Source of the DNA: Actinobacteria bacterium OV320
GTDB lineage: Bacteria; Actinomycetota; Actinomycetes; Streptomycetales; Streptomycetaceae
Length of the DNA stretch: 64,000 nt
Assembly (NCBI GenBank): GCA_001298545.1
Contig: LJCX01000027.1
Coordinates: 124,001 to 188,000, forward strand
Reading direction: 5' to 3'
Shown here: positions 51,861-60,917 of the stretch, in pieces
How the letters are laid out: every line of letters begins with the position of its first letter
How positions within the stretch are numbered: the stretch's first letter is position 1
Notes under the pieces: model-generated
What the model saw: only the letters and a program-made list of their open reading frames with translations
The model's database searches: none
Told to the model about the DNA's origin: nothing
Made by a program: the position numbers and the translations under genes

Positions 51861-54179
51861 GTGACAGCGAAGTCCGCAGCCGCGGCAGCACGGGCCACCG
51901 TGTACGGCTACCCCCGCCAGGGCCCGAACCGGGAACTGAAGAAGGCCGTCGAGGGCTACTGGAAGGGCCGCGTCACCGCCGAAGCCCTCCGGACCACCGC
52001 CGCCGAACTGCGCGCCGCCAACTGGCGGCAGCTCGCCGACGCCGGCGTCGACGAGGTCCCGACCGGCGACTTCTCGTACTACGACCACGTCCTGGACACC
52101 ACCGTCATGGTCGGCGCGATCCCCGGCCGCCACCGCGACGCCGTCGCCGCCGATCCGCTCGACGGCTACTTCGCCATGGCACGCGGCACCCAGGATGTGG
52201 CGCCGCTCGAGATGACCAAGTGGTTCGACACCAACTACCACTATCTGGTGCCCGAGTTGGGCCCGGACACCGTCTTCGCGGCCGATCCGGCCAAGCAGAT
52301 CGCCGAGCTCGGGGAGGCCCTCGCCCTCGGGCTGGGCGCCCGCCCGGTACTGGTCGGCCCGGTCACCTACCTGCTGCTCGCCAAGCCCGCCCCGGGCGTG
52401 CCCGCGGACTTCGAGCCGCTCACCCTGCTGGACCGGCTGCTGCCGGTGTACGCCGAGGTCCTCGCCGACCTGCGCGCGGCCGGCGCCGAGTGGGTCCAGC
52501 TGGACGAGCCCGCCCTCGTGCAGGACCGCACCCCGGCCGAACTGGACACCGCCGCCCACGCCTACCGCGCTCTCGGCTCCCTGACCGACCGGCCCAAGCT
52601 CCTGGTCGCCTCCTACTTCGACCGGCTCGGCGACGCCCTGCCGGTCCTGGCCAAGGCCCCTGTCGACGGACTCGCCCTCGACTTCACCGACGCCGCGGCC
52701 GCCAACCTCGACGCCCTCGCGGCCGTGGGCGGCCTGCCCGGCAAGCGGCTGATCGCCGGTGTCGTCAACGGCCGCAACGTCTGGATCAACGATCTGGAGA
52801 AGTCCCTCGCCACCCTCGGCACCCTGCTCGGGCTGGCCGACCGGGTCGACGTGGCCGCCTCCTGCTCGCTGCTCCACGTGCCCCTCGACACGGCCCTGGA
52901 GCGGGACATCGAGCCACCGGTCCGGCGCTGGCTGGCCTTCGCCCGCCAGAAGACCGCCGAAGTCGTCACCCTCGCCAGAGGCCTGACCCTCGGCACCGAC
53001 GCGATCACCGGCGAACTGGCCGCGAACCGGGCCGACCTGGCCGCCCCGGCCACCTCCCCCATCACCCACGACCCGGCCGTCCGCGCCCGCGCCGCCGCCG
53101 TCAGGGACACCGACGCCCGCCGCTCCCAGCCGTACGCGGAGCGGGCCGCGGCCCAGCGTGCCCACCTCCGCCTGCCGATCCTGCCGACCACCACCATCGG
53201 GTCCTTCCCGCAGACCGGCGAACTGCGCACCGCCCGCGCCGACCTGCGCACCGGCCGGATCGACACCGCCGGCTACGAGGAGCGCATCAGGGCCGAGATC
53301 CAGGACGTCGTCTCCTTCCAGGAGAAGGCGGGCCTGGACGTCCTCGTGCACGGCGAGCCCGAACGCAACGACATGGTGCAGTACTTCGCCGAGCAGCTCA
53401 CCGGGTACCTGGCCACGGAGCAGGGCTGGGTGCAGTCGTACGGCACCCGTTACGTCCGCCCGCCGATCCTGGCAGGCGACATCTCCCGCCCCGAACCGAT
53501 GACCGTGCGCTGGACGACGTACGCCCGGTCCCTCACCGACCGCCCGGTCAAGGGCATGCTCACCGGCCCCGTCACCATGCTCGCCTGGTCCTTCGTCCGC
53601 GACGACCAGCCCCTCGGCGACACCGCCCGCCAGGTCGCCCTCGCCCTGCGCGACGAGGTCGACGACCTGGAGGCGGGCGGGACTTCGGTGATCCAGGTGG
53701 ACGAACCCGCGCTGCGCGAGACCCTGCCGCTGCGGACCGTCGACCGCCCGGCCTACCTGGCCTGGGCCACCGAGGCGTTCCGCCTCAGCACCGGCGGAGT
53801 GCGTCCGGACACGCAGATCCACACCCACATGTGCTACGCCGAGTTCGGCGACATCGTCCAGGCCATCGACGACCTCGACGCCGACGTCATCAGCCTCGAA
53901 GCCGCCCGCTCGCACATGCAGGTGGCCCGCGAACTCGCCGCGCACGGCTACCCGCGCGAGGCCGGGCCGGGTGTCTACGACATCCACTCCCCCCGCGTCC
54001 CGAGCACCGAGGAGGCCGCCGAGCTGCTCCGTACCGGGCTCAGGGCCATTCCCGCCGAGCGGCTCTGGGTCAACCCCGACTGCGGCCTGAAGACCCGCGG
54101 CTGGCCCGAGACCCGGGCCTCGCTGGAGAACCTGGTCGCCGCCGCCCGCGCCGTACGTGAGGAACTCTCCGCGTCCTGA
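51861..54179 (+). CDS. metE: Cobalamin-independent methionine synthase
   Basis: 772 aa, full length. Transfers a methyl group from 5-methyl-tetrahydrofolate (polyglutamate) to homocysteine. N-terminal domain begins ATVYGYPRQGPNRELKKAVE; C-terminal catalytic domain starts near LPILPTTTIGSFPQT and carries the zinc ligands in HTHMCYAEF (His, Cys), a Glu, and NPDCGLKTR (Cys). GTG at 51861 has GAAGGAGA upstream. Controlled by the preceding riboswitch, which implies that a B12-dependent MetH exists elsewhere. Confidence 0.97.
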   Translation: MTAKSAAAAARATVYGYPRQGPNRELKKAVEGYWKGRVTAEALRTTAAELRAANWRQLADAGVDEVPTGDFSYYDHVLDTTVMVGAIPGRHRDAVAADPLDGYFAMARGTQDVAPLEMTKWFDTNYHYLVPELGPDTVFAADPAKQIAELGEALALGLGARPVLVGPVTYLLLAKPAPGVPADFEPLTLLDRLLPVYAEVLADLRAAGAEWVQLDEPALVQDRTPAELDTAAHAYRALGSLTDRPKLLVASYFDRLGDALPVLAKAPVDGLALDFTDAAAANLDALAAVGGLPGKRLIAGVVNGRNVWINDLEKSLATLGTLLGLADRVDVAASCSLLHVPLDTALERDIEPPVRRWLAFARQKTAEVVTLARGLTLGTDAITGELAANRADLAAPATSPITHDPAVRARAAAVRDTDARRSQPYAERAAAQRAHLRLPILPTTTIGSFPQTGELRTARADLRTGRIDTAGYEERIRAEIQDVVSFQEKAGLDVLVHGEPERNDMVQYFAEQLTGYLATEQGWVQSYGTRYVRPPILAGDISRPEPMTVRWTTYARSLTDRPVKGMLTGPVTMLAWSFVRDDQPLGDTARQVALALRDEVDDLEAGGTSVIQVDEPALRETLPLRTVDRPAYLAWATEAFRLSTGGVRPDTQIHTHMCYAEFGDIVQAIDDLDADVISLEAARSHMQVARELAAHGYPREAGPGVYDIHSPRVPSTEEAAELLRTGLRAIPAERLWVNPDCGLKTRGWPETRASLENLVAAARAVREELSAS

Positions 54180-54404
54180 CGGCAGGCCGAGCGGCCGAGC
54201 GGGCCGGGGGAGAAAGCAGTCGCCGCCCTCCGCGACGCGCTCACCGTTTTCGATGCCCTGGAACCGGCCAAGGAGGGTGGGTGGTGACGCAGGGAAGGGG
54301 AGCACGGGCTGTTCGGAGCCTTGCAGGGTAGGTGGGGTGGAAGCGGTTTTGCGGAAGGCCGCCGGCCGGAGGGACCGGCCGGCGCACGCAGAACGGAGGA
54401 AGCG

Positions 54405-54989
54405 ATGTCCGAGTCCCGCCCGTCCTCGGCCGGCCGTGTCGTCGTGGGGGTGAGCGGCTCGCTGGGGAGTCTCACCGCCCTGGTCCGGGCCGCCGACGAG
54501 GCGCGGCGCCGGGGAGCCGAGCTCTGGCCGGTGCTGGCCTGGGAGCCGCCGGGCGGGGAGCTCGCCGCCCGCAGGACGACGGCCGCGGCCGTTCTGGTCG
54601 AGGACTGGGAGCGGCTGGCGCGTGAGCGGCTGCTCGGTGCCCTGCGTGAGGTGTTCGGCGGTGACGGCCAGGGGTTGCGTACCCGCCCAGGGTTGCGTAC
54701 CCGCCCTCTCATCGCGCGCGGCACCCCTGGTCCGGCGCTGGTCGGTACCGCCGACCGGGAGGGCGACCTCCTCGTGGTCGGCGCCGGACGGCGTGGCCTG
54801 CTGCACCGTGCGCTGTGGCCGTCGACCAGCCGCTACTGCCTCGCCCGTGCCGGCTGCCCGGTCCTGGCGGTGCCGCCGTCACCTCTTGAGGCCACCCTCG
54901 CGGCTGCGCAACGCCGGAACGCGTGGCGGCTGCGACTGGACACCGGGCATGTGGCGAGGGAGTTCGAAACCGTGCCGCCCGACGCCTGA
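54405..54989 (+). CDS. Universal stress protein
   Basis: 194-aa UspA-fold protein: RVVVGVSGSLGSLTALVRAA, LWPVLAWEPPGG, and the nucleotide loop DLLVVGAGRRGLLHRALWPS, TSRYCLARAGCPVLAVP. An 18-bp direct repeat (54673-54690, 54691-54708) duplicates six residues as GLRTRPGLRTRP, in frame. ATG at 54405 has CGGAGGAAG upstream. The 225 bp between metE and this gene contain nothing I can name. Confidence 0.87.
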   Translation: MSESRPSSAGRVVVGVSGSLGSLTALVRAADEARRRGAELWPVLAWEPPGGELAARRTTAAAVLVEDWERLARERLLGALREVFGGDGQGLRTRPGLRTRPLIARGTPGPALVGTADREGDLLVVGAGRRGLLHRALWPSTSRYCLARAGCPVLAVPPSPLEATLAAAQRRNAWRLRLDTGHVAREFETVPPDA

Positions 54990-55048
54990 GGCGACCGAGT
55001 CGGTGGGCGCCTCCCCCACGAAGGCCGTCGTTGCCGTCGTTGCCGTCG

Positions 55049-55171
55049 TTACCGATCGTTGACGGCGCGGTCGGCCGCGGGCACGGCTTCCTGGGCCTGT
55101 CCACCAGTCGGTGGCTTCAAGGCTTCTCGGCGGGCTCTGAGGAAATCGCCCAAAGGCGTCCCATGGGTCAC
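55049..55171 (-). pseudogene. N-terminal remnant of an XRE/MmyB-type regulator
   Basis: 40 codons reading VTHGTPLGDFLRARREALKP then unrelated sequence to a TAA at 55049. GTPLGDFLRARRE matches the N-terminus of XRE-MmyB regulators and of the intact copy at 43382-44218 (GTPLGDFVRAKRD). The HTH and ligand domain are missing, so a deletion joined the 5' end to other DNA. The 423-bp gap 54990-55412 otherwise holds a GTCGTTGCC triplicate (about 55026-55052) and nothing more that I can support. Confidence 0.6.
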
Positions 55172-55412
55172 ACGGAAAGACTGGACGGCTTGCTGCCGAC
55201 GAGAGGTACCGGTCGCGCAACGTAGCGCCAGATACCGAGTTGTTCACACAGAGTGAATCCGCACGCACGCCGTCTAAGCTCCGGACCATGGACGTACGGA
55301 TCTTGGCGGACGAACCCGAACCGGGGACGGTCGTCGCTGCTCAGCTGCGGGGCGCGGGGTCCGCGACGGCCCCCGCGCGGACCGTGGCCGTCGCGGATCT
55401 CAAGAGGGGCAC

Positions 55413-57359
55413 ATGAACACTCCGCGCAAGCCCCGGCTGTTGGTCGGCACCGCGGCGGGACTCGGCACCCTGCTCCTCGCCGCGACCCTGCACGGCCTGC
55501 CCTTCGGCGACGACAACGGGCCTGCCTCGGCCGAGGTGGCCATCCGGGTCGACCAGGTCGGCTATGTACGGGGCGAGACGAAGCAGGCCTACGTCATGGG
55601 GCCCTCGGCGGCCCTCGCCGGAGCGCGCTTCAAGGTCGTCGACGCCGAGAACGACGTCGTCACGGCGGGCCGGCTCGGTGCCTCCACCGGCCGCTGGAAC
55701 GCCAAGTACCCGTCGGTGCGTACCGTCGACCTCTCCACGCTCGACACCCCCGGCACCTACCGCATCGTCCTGACCGGCACCGCGGCCGGCCGCTCGCCCG
55801 TATTCCGGATCGCGGGTGCCCGCGAGCTGATGACCCCGCTCGTCCGGGACAACGTCCGCTTCCTGCAGGCACAGCGCGACGGAGCCGACGTGCTTCCCGG
55901 CGCCCTGCGGCGCGGCCCTTCGCATCTGGCCGACCAGGACGCGGCCGTCTACGCCGACCCGGACTACGACGAGGAGGGGGGCGAGCTGCTCGACGAGCGG
56001 CTGACCCCGACCGGCGACCGGGTCGATGTCTCGGGCGGCTGGTTCGACGCGGGGGACTTCCTCAAGTTCACCGGTACCACCTCCTACTCGGTCGCCGAAC
56101 TCCTGCTGGCCCAGCGGGACTTGCCGGGCCTGACCGAGCTGTCCGCCGAGGCCTCGCACGGTCTGGCCTGGCTGGACAGGATGTGGGACGAGGACAGCGA
56201 GACCCTCTACGCACAGGTCGGCATCGGCGCGGGCAACGACGCCGTACTGACGGATCACGACGTGTGGCGGCTGCCGGAGGCCGACGACCGGCTCGACGTG
56301 TCACCCCGTGACCCCGAATACACGATCAAGCACCGGCCGGTCTTCCGCGCGGCCGCACCGGGCGAGGCGATCAGCCCCAATCTGGCGGGACGGGTGGCCG
56401 CGGCCTTCGCCCTCGCCGCACAGCGCGCCGCCGCCACGGAGCCGGAGGAGGCCCGGGACTGGCTGGACAAGGCGGCCGCCGTCTACGACCTGGCCGACAC
56501 CGGCCACGAACCCGACGAGCAGCTCGTCACCGCGTTCCCGGGTGCCTTCTATCCCGAGGACTCATGGCAGGACGACATGGAGTTCGGCGGCGCGGAACTG
56601 GCCCTGGCGGCACGGGAACTCGGGGACGACCGGGAGGGCGACTGGGCCGACGCCGCCGCCGGATGGGCCGGGGACTATCTGAACTCCGACGTCAAGGGCA
56701 CTCTCAACGTCGCGGACGTCAGCGCCCTGGCCCACGTCGACCTGGCCACGGTCCTGGACGGCACCCGGACGAACGGCATCGGGGCCGAGGAGCTGTACGC
56801 GGACCTGCGCCGCCAGTTGGACGACGGTGTCGCCCGCGCCGGGCACGACCCGTTCGGCGCCGGCGCCGTCTACGACGACTTCGACGCCGTACCGCACACC
56901 TTCGGGCTGGTGGCCACCGCCCGCCTGTACGCCAAGGCCACCGGGGACACCCGCTACGCGGCCTTCGCCGGCCGGCAGCGAGGCTGGGCCCTCGGCGCCA
57001 ACGCCTGGGGAACCAGCTTCGTGATCGGTGCCGGTGAGGTCTACCCGCACTGCCCGGAACACCAGCTCGCCAACCTCCGGGGCAGCCGTGACGGAACGGG
57101 CGCCATCCTGCGGGGCGCCGTGGTCAACGGCCCCAACGCCGCGGCGAGGCTCGCGGAGTTGAACGGCTTCCCGACCATGAAGAAGTGCACGGCCGCCCCG
57201 CCGACCGGAGCCTGGACCGACTTCGACGGGAAGGGCGCACGGTACGTCGACGACGTGGGCGCCTGGCAGACGGTGGAGCCCGCACTGGACTTCACCACGA
57301 CGGCGCTGCTGGCCTTCGCCCTGACCGCACGGGACGGCAGCGAACGACCGAGCCTCTGA
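55413..57359 (+). CDS. Secreted glycoside hydrolase family 9 enzyme
   Basis: 648 aa. Signal sequence (LLVGTAAGLGTLLLAATLHG), an Ig-like CelD_N domain (about 41-135; AIRVDQVGYVRGETKQAYV) and the GH9 (alpha/alpha)6 barrel with VSGGWFDAGDFLKFTGTTSY (catalytic Asp at about 212-215) and EVYPHCPEHQLANLRGS; the general acid is probably in TVEPALDFTTTALLAF. No carbohydrate-binding module. Likely a beta-glucanase/cellulase or exo-glucosaminidase-like GH9. Weak AAGAGGGG before the ATG at 55413. Confidence 0.93.
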   Translation: MNTPRKPRLLVGTAAGLGTLLLAATLHGLPFGDDNGPASAEVAIRVDQVGYVRGETKQAYVMGPSAALAGARFKVVDAENDVVTAGRLGASTGRWNAKYPSVRTVDLSTLDTPGTYRIVLTGTAAGRSPVFRIAGARELMTPLVRDNVRFLQAQRDGADVLPGALRRGPSHLADQDAAVYADPDYDEEGGELLDERLTPTGDRVDVSGGWFDAGDFLKFTGTTSYSVAELLLAQRDLPGLTELSAEASHGLAWLDRMWDEDSETLYAQVGIGAGNDAVLTDHDVWRLPEADDRLDVSPRDPEYTIKHRPVFRAAAPGEAISPNLAGRVAAAFALAAQRAAATEPEEARDWLDKAAAVYDLADTGHEPDEQLVTAFPGAFYPEDSWQDDMEFGGAELALAARELGDDREGDWADAAAGWAGDYLNSDVKGTLNVADVSALAHVDLATVLDGTRTNGIGAEELYADLRRQLDDGVARAGHDPFGAGAVYDDFDAVPHTFGLVATARLYAKATGDTRYAAFAGRQRGWALGANAWGTSFVIGAGEVYPHCPEHQLANLRGSRDGTGAILRGAVVNGPNAAARLAELNGFPTMKKCTAAPPTGAWTDFDGKGARYVDDVGAWQTVEPALDFTTTALLAFALTARDGSERPSL

Positions 57360-57390
57360 GCCTCCTCAAGTCGCTTGGCACGCACGGAAC

Positions 57391-57759
57391 ATGGCCGTCA
57401 GGCTGCTTCCCATGACAGGAATCACGGGATTGAGCAAGAAGAACAACTTCGTGCTGGCCATCCGGGACGCGGACCTGGTCGCGGCGGCTCTGCGTCAGGC
57501 GCTGGACGAGGCCTCGCCGCAGGATCGCCCGGGCCTGGAACGCGCCGCCGCACTCGTCGAGTCCACCGCCGCCGCCACCGACACCCAGCTGCGTGCCCGC
57601 TGGGTCCGCTCCCGGCTGGCCGCCGTCGGCTTCACGGGCGACCTCGCCTCGGTCGCGGCGGTGAAGGCGCTGCGCCAGGCGGAACGGAAGCTGGGCCTGC
57701 TGGCGGCGGTGCAACTGCAGAAGGAGGCGGTGGCAGACGCGGCGGCCCATCCGGAGTGA
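57391..57759 (+). CDS. Hypothetical protein
   Basis: 122-aa helical protein, 31 bp after the GH9 gene: NNFVLAIRDADLVAAALRQA, GLERAAALVESTAAATDTQL, VRSRLAAVGFTGDLASVAAV. Looks like a conserved small actinobacterial family without known domain. Start uncertain; ATG at 57412 is an alternative. Convergent with the amidohydrolase, 18 bp apart. Confidence 0.65.
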   Translation: MAVRLLPMTGITGLSKKNNFVLAIRDADLVAAALRQALDEASPQDRPGLERAAALVESTAAATDTQLRARWVRSRLAAVGFTGDLASVAAVKALRQAERKLGLLAAVQLQKEAVADAAAHPE

Positions 57760-57777
57760 TCCGGGGGTGATCCTGGC

Positions 57778-59169
57778 TCAGGCAGCCGGGGTGTTCAGCA
57801 CATACTCGCGCGAGGCGTGCACCTCGCCGCGCAGGGCGGCCAGGTCGACGTCGAGAACGTGTCCGTCCCACTTGCGGGGCTCTCCGTTGACGAGGACTGC
57901 GCTGATGTTGCGGGCGTCGGAGCCCAGCACGATCGTGCCGATCGGGTCGTTGAGCGGCATGTTGTTGAGGTCCTCGGCCTGGATGACCAGCAGGTCGGCC
58001 TTCTTGCCCGGGGTGAGGGAGCCGGTGACGGCGGCCAGGCCGTTGGTGCGGGCGCCCTGGAGGGTGGCGAAGTCGAGGACGTCGTGGGTGGTGATGCGGG
58101 AGGGCTGCCGGTCGGTGCCGTAGGCGGCGTTGACGGCCCGCATCCGCTGGATGGCGTGCAGGGCCCGCATCTGCGTGAACATGTCGCCGGCGAGGGCGAC
58201 TTCGACGTCGATGCTCAGTCCGGGGCGGATGCCGACGGACAGGGCCTCGTCGACGGCGGGGATGGCGGTCTCCAGGCCGATCTGCGCGTCGGAGGTCGGG
58301 GCGAGGGCCACGGTGGTGCCGGTCTCCCTCATCGCCTTCCATGCCTCGGGGGTCAGTCCGGTGCAGTGGATGAGGGTGACGTCGGGGCCGAGAACACCGT
58401 CCTCGGCCCACCGCAGGACCGCCGCGGAGGAGGACGTGCCGAAGACGGCGTCCACGCTCACTCCGATTCCCGACTCGGCTGCGACACGGGCGAGTTCGGG
58501 GCCGTAGGCGAGCGCCGGTCCGGCGATCTCGTCGGTGGCCAGGGCCGCCAGGCGCAGCGTGAGCAACTGGTCGTCGCTGCTGAAGTACCGGTCCTTGAGG
58601 CGGGCCAGATCGCCGGGCCACTGCCGGTCCCACTGCCCGAAGTGCGGGCCCATGGAGGCGTGCACACCGCGGATGCCGGTGTCGAGGAGGGCCTCGATGG
58701 CGGCGTCGGAGTGCTCGCGGGTGCGGGAGTTGTGGGAGAAATCGAGCATGGTCGTGATGCCGCTGTCGATCGCGGTCAGGGCGGCCAGCCGGGTGCCGAT
58801 GTACATGTCCTCGGGCCGGTAGACCGTGGCGTAGCCGGCCAGGGTGGCCATGACGTAGCCGCCGAGGTCGTCGACGTCCGGCATGATCCGGCGCAGCTGG
58901 GCCTCCCAGGCGTGCCGGTGGGTGTCGACGAAGCCGGGGGTGAGGAGCGTGCCGCCGGCGTCGACGACCACGGCGTCGCCCGCGGCGAGATCGCGCCCGA
59001 CGGCGGTGATCGTGTCGCCCTCGACGAGCAGGTCACCGCCGTCGACGACACCGAGGTCGGGGTCCATGGTGACGACGGTCGCGCCCGTGAACAGGATGCG
59101 CCGCCGGTCGGCCGGCCTGCGCCGGAGCTCTTCGAGCACGGCGGTGCCGGTGGTGTCGTGGACGTTCAT
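57778..59169 (-). CDS. Amidohydrolase (TRZ/ATZ, cytosine-deaminase-like)
   Basis: 463 aa. Metal motif THRHAWEAQL shows the HxH site in the variant DTHRH; further signs are GGTLLTPGFVDTHRH, TTMLDFSHNSRT, LIHCTGLTPE, LAPTSDAQIGLE and the ending GSLTPGKKADLLVIQAEDLN. The HRH and HNS forms match the 8-oxoguanine/isoxanthopterin-like and ATZ/TRZ subgroups; substrate not predictable. ATG at 59169 with a weak GAAAGAAG upstream. A 31-bp palindrome sits 138 bp upstream. Confidence 0.86.
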   Translation of the reverse strand: MNVHDTTGTAVLEELRRRPADRRRILFTGATVVTMDPDLGVVDGGDLLVEGDTITAVGRDLAAGDAVVVDAGGTLLTPGFVDTHRHAWEAQLRRIMPDVDDLGGYVMATLAGYATVYRPEDMYIGTRLAALTAIDSGITTMLDFSHNSRTREHSDAAIEALLDTGIRGVHASMGPHFGQWDRQWPGDLARLKDRYFSSDDQLLTLRLAALATDEIAGPALAYGPELARVAAESGIGVSVDAVFGTSSSAAVLRWAEDGVLGPDVTLIHCTGLTPEAWKAMRETGTTVALAPTSDAQIGLETAIPAVDEALSVGIRPGLSIDVEVALAGDMFTQMRALHAIQRMRAVNAAYGTDRQPSRITTHDVLDFATLQGARTNGLAAVTGSLTPGKKADLLVIQAEDLNNMPLNDPIGTIVLGSDARNISAVLVNGEPRKWDGHVLDVDLAALRGEVHASREYVLNTPAA

Positions 59170-59522
59170 GAGAGGTCTTCTTTCCGTACGGCGGAGCCGG
59201 CCGCCCTGGGAGTCCCCGGGGGCCCGGAAGCCGAGGTCGCGTCGGCGGCCACGGTGGCCGCCCGACCACCAGGTTCGTGGCGCGTGGGAGCCGGAACCAG
59301 GCCGCCCGGTCCCTGGGTGTCGGACACCCGGGGACCGTCCGGTCGCGTACGACGCAGGGGCAGTGGGAGGCCCCCGGACGACGCCCTGACGGCGCCCGCG
59401 CCGTCGCCGCACCCCGGGGAGATCCCCGTCGCTCGCGATGCCGGGTGTGCGGCACCCAGGGAGCTCTCACCCGGGGAGACGGCGGCCTGGCAGGCACCGG
59501 CCGCCGGGGTGATCGTGGAGCC
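59170..59522. other. Divergent intergenic region, 353 bp
   Basis: Lies between the amidohydrolase and the Atu4866-like gene. It holds a near-perfect palindrome (59307-59337) and no gene that I can support. Confidence 0.6.
59307..59337. promoter_or_regulatory. 31-bp palindrome, candidate operator
   Basis: Arms CGGTCCCTGGGTGTC and GACACCCGGGGACCG around one central G, with a single mismatched pair. The near-zero loop makes an RNA hairpin poor and a protein-binding site likely. It is positioned to control either divergent gene. Confidence 0.6.
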
Positions 59523-59807
59523 ATGACCAGCAACGACACGCCCCGCGACCCGCACCCGTACGTCGGGATGTGGGTGACCGCGGACGGGTTCATCCGCCAG
59601 GAACTGCTGCCGAACGGCCGCTACGACGAGGCCCGCGGCAACCGCCGCAGCGCCTACACCGGCAGCTACACCGTCACCGGCAGCCACATCGACTACGCCG
59701 ACGACACCGGCTTCACCGCCACCGGCGACGTCCGCGACGGCGTTCTCTTCCACGAGCACCTGGTCCTCCACCGCGAGGGCGAAGAGCACACCCGGCGGCG
59801 AGCCTGA
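59523..59807 (+). CDS. Atu4866-like small protein
   Basis: 94 aa: YVGMWVTADGFIRQELLPNG, RYDEARGNRRSAYTGSYTVT and DDTGFTATGDVRDGVLFHE. This is the small beta-barrel Atu4866 family seen beside oxidoreductases and regulators in many bacteria; function unknown. ATG at 59523. Followed by the MarR gene after 100 bp. Confidence 0.82.
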   Translation: MTSNDTPRDPHPYVGMWVTADGFIRQELLPNGRYDEARGNRRSAYTGSYTVTGSHIDYADDTGFTATGDVRDGVLFHEHLVLHREGEEHTRRRA

Positions 59808-59872
59808 TGACGGGCCTGGCCAGGGCTGCGCGCCGACCGAATCCGAGCAGATCAAGCAGTCATGGTGATAGT

Positions 59873-59894
59873 AGCCATGGACATAATAGCCATG
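59873..59894 (+). promoter_or_regulatory. MarR promoter with AGCCATG direct repeats
   Basis: AGCCATG at 59873-59879 and again at 59888-59894 flank a -10-like CATAAT (59882-59887). Predicted start near 59894, 14 bp before the marR ATG. A regulator bound here would cover the promoter; autoregulation by MarR is the likely reading. Confidence 0.45.
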
Positions 59895-59907
59895 TACTCT
59901 ACCGTTC

Positions 59908-60390
59908 ATGAGTGAGCGCAAGGGTCCCGAAGGGGCGACGCCCGGTTTTCTGGTGTGGCGGCTGTCGACGAAGTGGCGGGTGGCCGTGGACCGGGCGGTG
60001 GCCCCGCTGGGCCTGACCCACGCCCAGTACTCGCTGGTCGCCTCGCTGTACGGGATGCAGCGCGCCGGAGAACGGCCCAGCCAGCGCCGGCTCGCCGACC
60101 ACACCGGCCTCGAGCCGCTCTATGTCTCCAAGCTGGCGCGCGCCCTGGAGTCCGCCGGGCTCATCGAGCGCACCCGGGATCCCCGCGATCCGCGCGCCGT
60201 ACAGCTCGCTCTGACCGAGCGGGGCCAGGACGTGACACAGCGGGCCGTCACGGTGGTCCAGGGGCTGCTGGAACAGCTGCTGGAACCGCTCGGCGGCCTG
60301 AAGAGCCCGCGAACGCGCGCGTTCACCGGCGAACTGGCCCTGCTGCTCGACGTACCGCTCGACCTCACCGACGAGAGAACGCAGGAGTGA
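59908..60390 (+). CDS. MarR-family regulator
   Basis: 160-aa winged helix: LSTKWRVAVDRAVAPLGLTH, RRLADHTGLEPLYVSKLARA, LESAGLIERTRDPRDPRAV with the wing Asp-Pro-Arg-Asp. ATG at 59908. The next gene starts 2 bp after its stop and is a second winged-helix protein, probably coupled. Confidence 0.92.
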   Translation: MSERKGPEGATPGFLVWRLSTKWRVAVDRAVAPLGLTHAQYSLVASLYGMQRAGERPSQRRLADHTGLEPLYVSKLARALESAGLIERTRDPRDPRAVQLALTERGQDVTQRAVTVVQGLLEQLLEPLGGLKSPRTRAFTGELALLLDVPLDLTDERTQE

Positions 60391-60392
60391 CG

Positions 60393-60845
60393 ATGACCGA
60401 CACCGCACCGCCCGTCGGCGGCCGCACCATAGGACTGGCCCACTACGCGGGCCGCGCCGTCCTGGAGCGCGTCCTGGCACGGCACGGCGCCACCTTCCAG
60501 CAGCAGATCACCCTGCGGGCGGCCGTCACCGCCGAAGGACCGCTGGAACGCGGCGCGCTCGTCGAGCAGGTGACCGGCGCGCTCAAGACCGAACCGGCGG
60601 ACGTACACGCCACCGTCGACGGGCTGCTCGCCGCGGGGCTGCTGGCGGCCGACGGCCCTGCCATCCGGCCCACGGACGCCGGGCGCGAGCTGTTCGCCGT
60701 CGTCGGCGCGAAGACGGGCGAGATCTCGGCCCGGATCTATGCCGGGATCCCGCCGGAGGATCTGGCGGCCACCGGCCGCGTCCTGGCCCGCGTCACCGAG
60801 CGGGCCGAGGCGGAGCTGGCGGAACTGACACGCGCGGCTCCGTAG
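60393..60845 (+). CDS. MarR-like winged-helix protein
   Basis: 150 aa with a MarR-like helical layout: GATFQQQITLRAAVTAEGPL, RGALVEQVTGALKTEPADVH, ATVDGLLAAGLLAADG and LARVTERAEAELAELT. Lacks the strong DPRD wing. It may form heterodimers with, or antagonise, the MarR protein upstream. ATG at 60393 has AGGAG upstream inside the marR stop region. Confidence 0.8.
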   Translation: MTDTAPPVGGRTIGLAHYAGRAVLERVLARHGATFQQQITLRAAVTAEGPLERGALVEQVTGALKTEPADVHATVDGLLAAGLLAADGPAIRPTDAGRELFAVVGAKTGEISARIYAGIPPEDLAATGRVLARVTERAEAELAELTRAAP

Positions 60846-60917
60846 CGCAGCGCACCCCCTCCGGGTAGTGGAATATTCAACCACCATGCCCGGTTGTCGG
60901 CCTCGAAGGAGGCACGA

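Noticed and set aside
51414..54806. Very long minus-strand open frame across metE
   Set aside because: Antisense of metE, the riboswitch and the stress-protein gene; no domain, and it crosses three independent plus-strand features.
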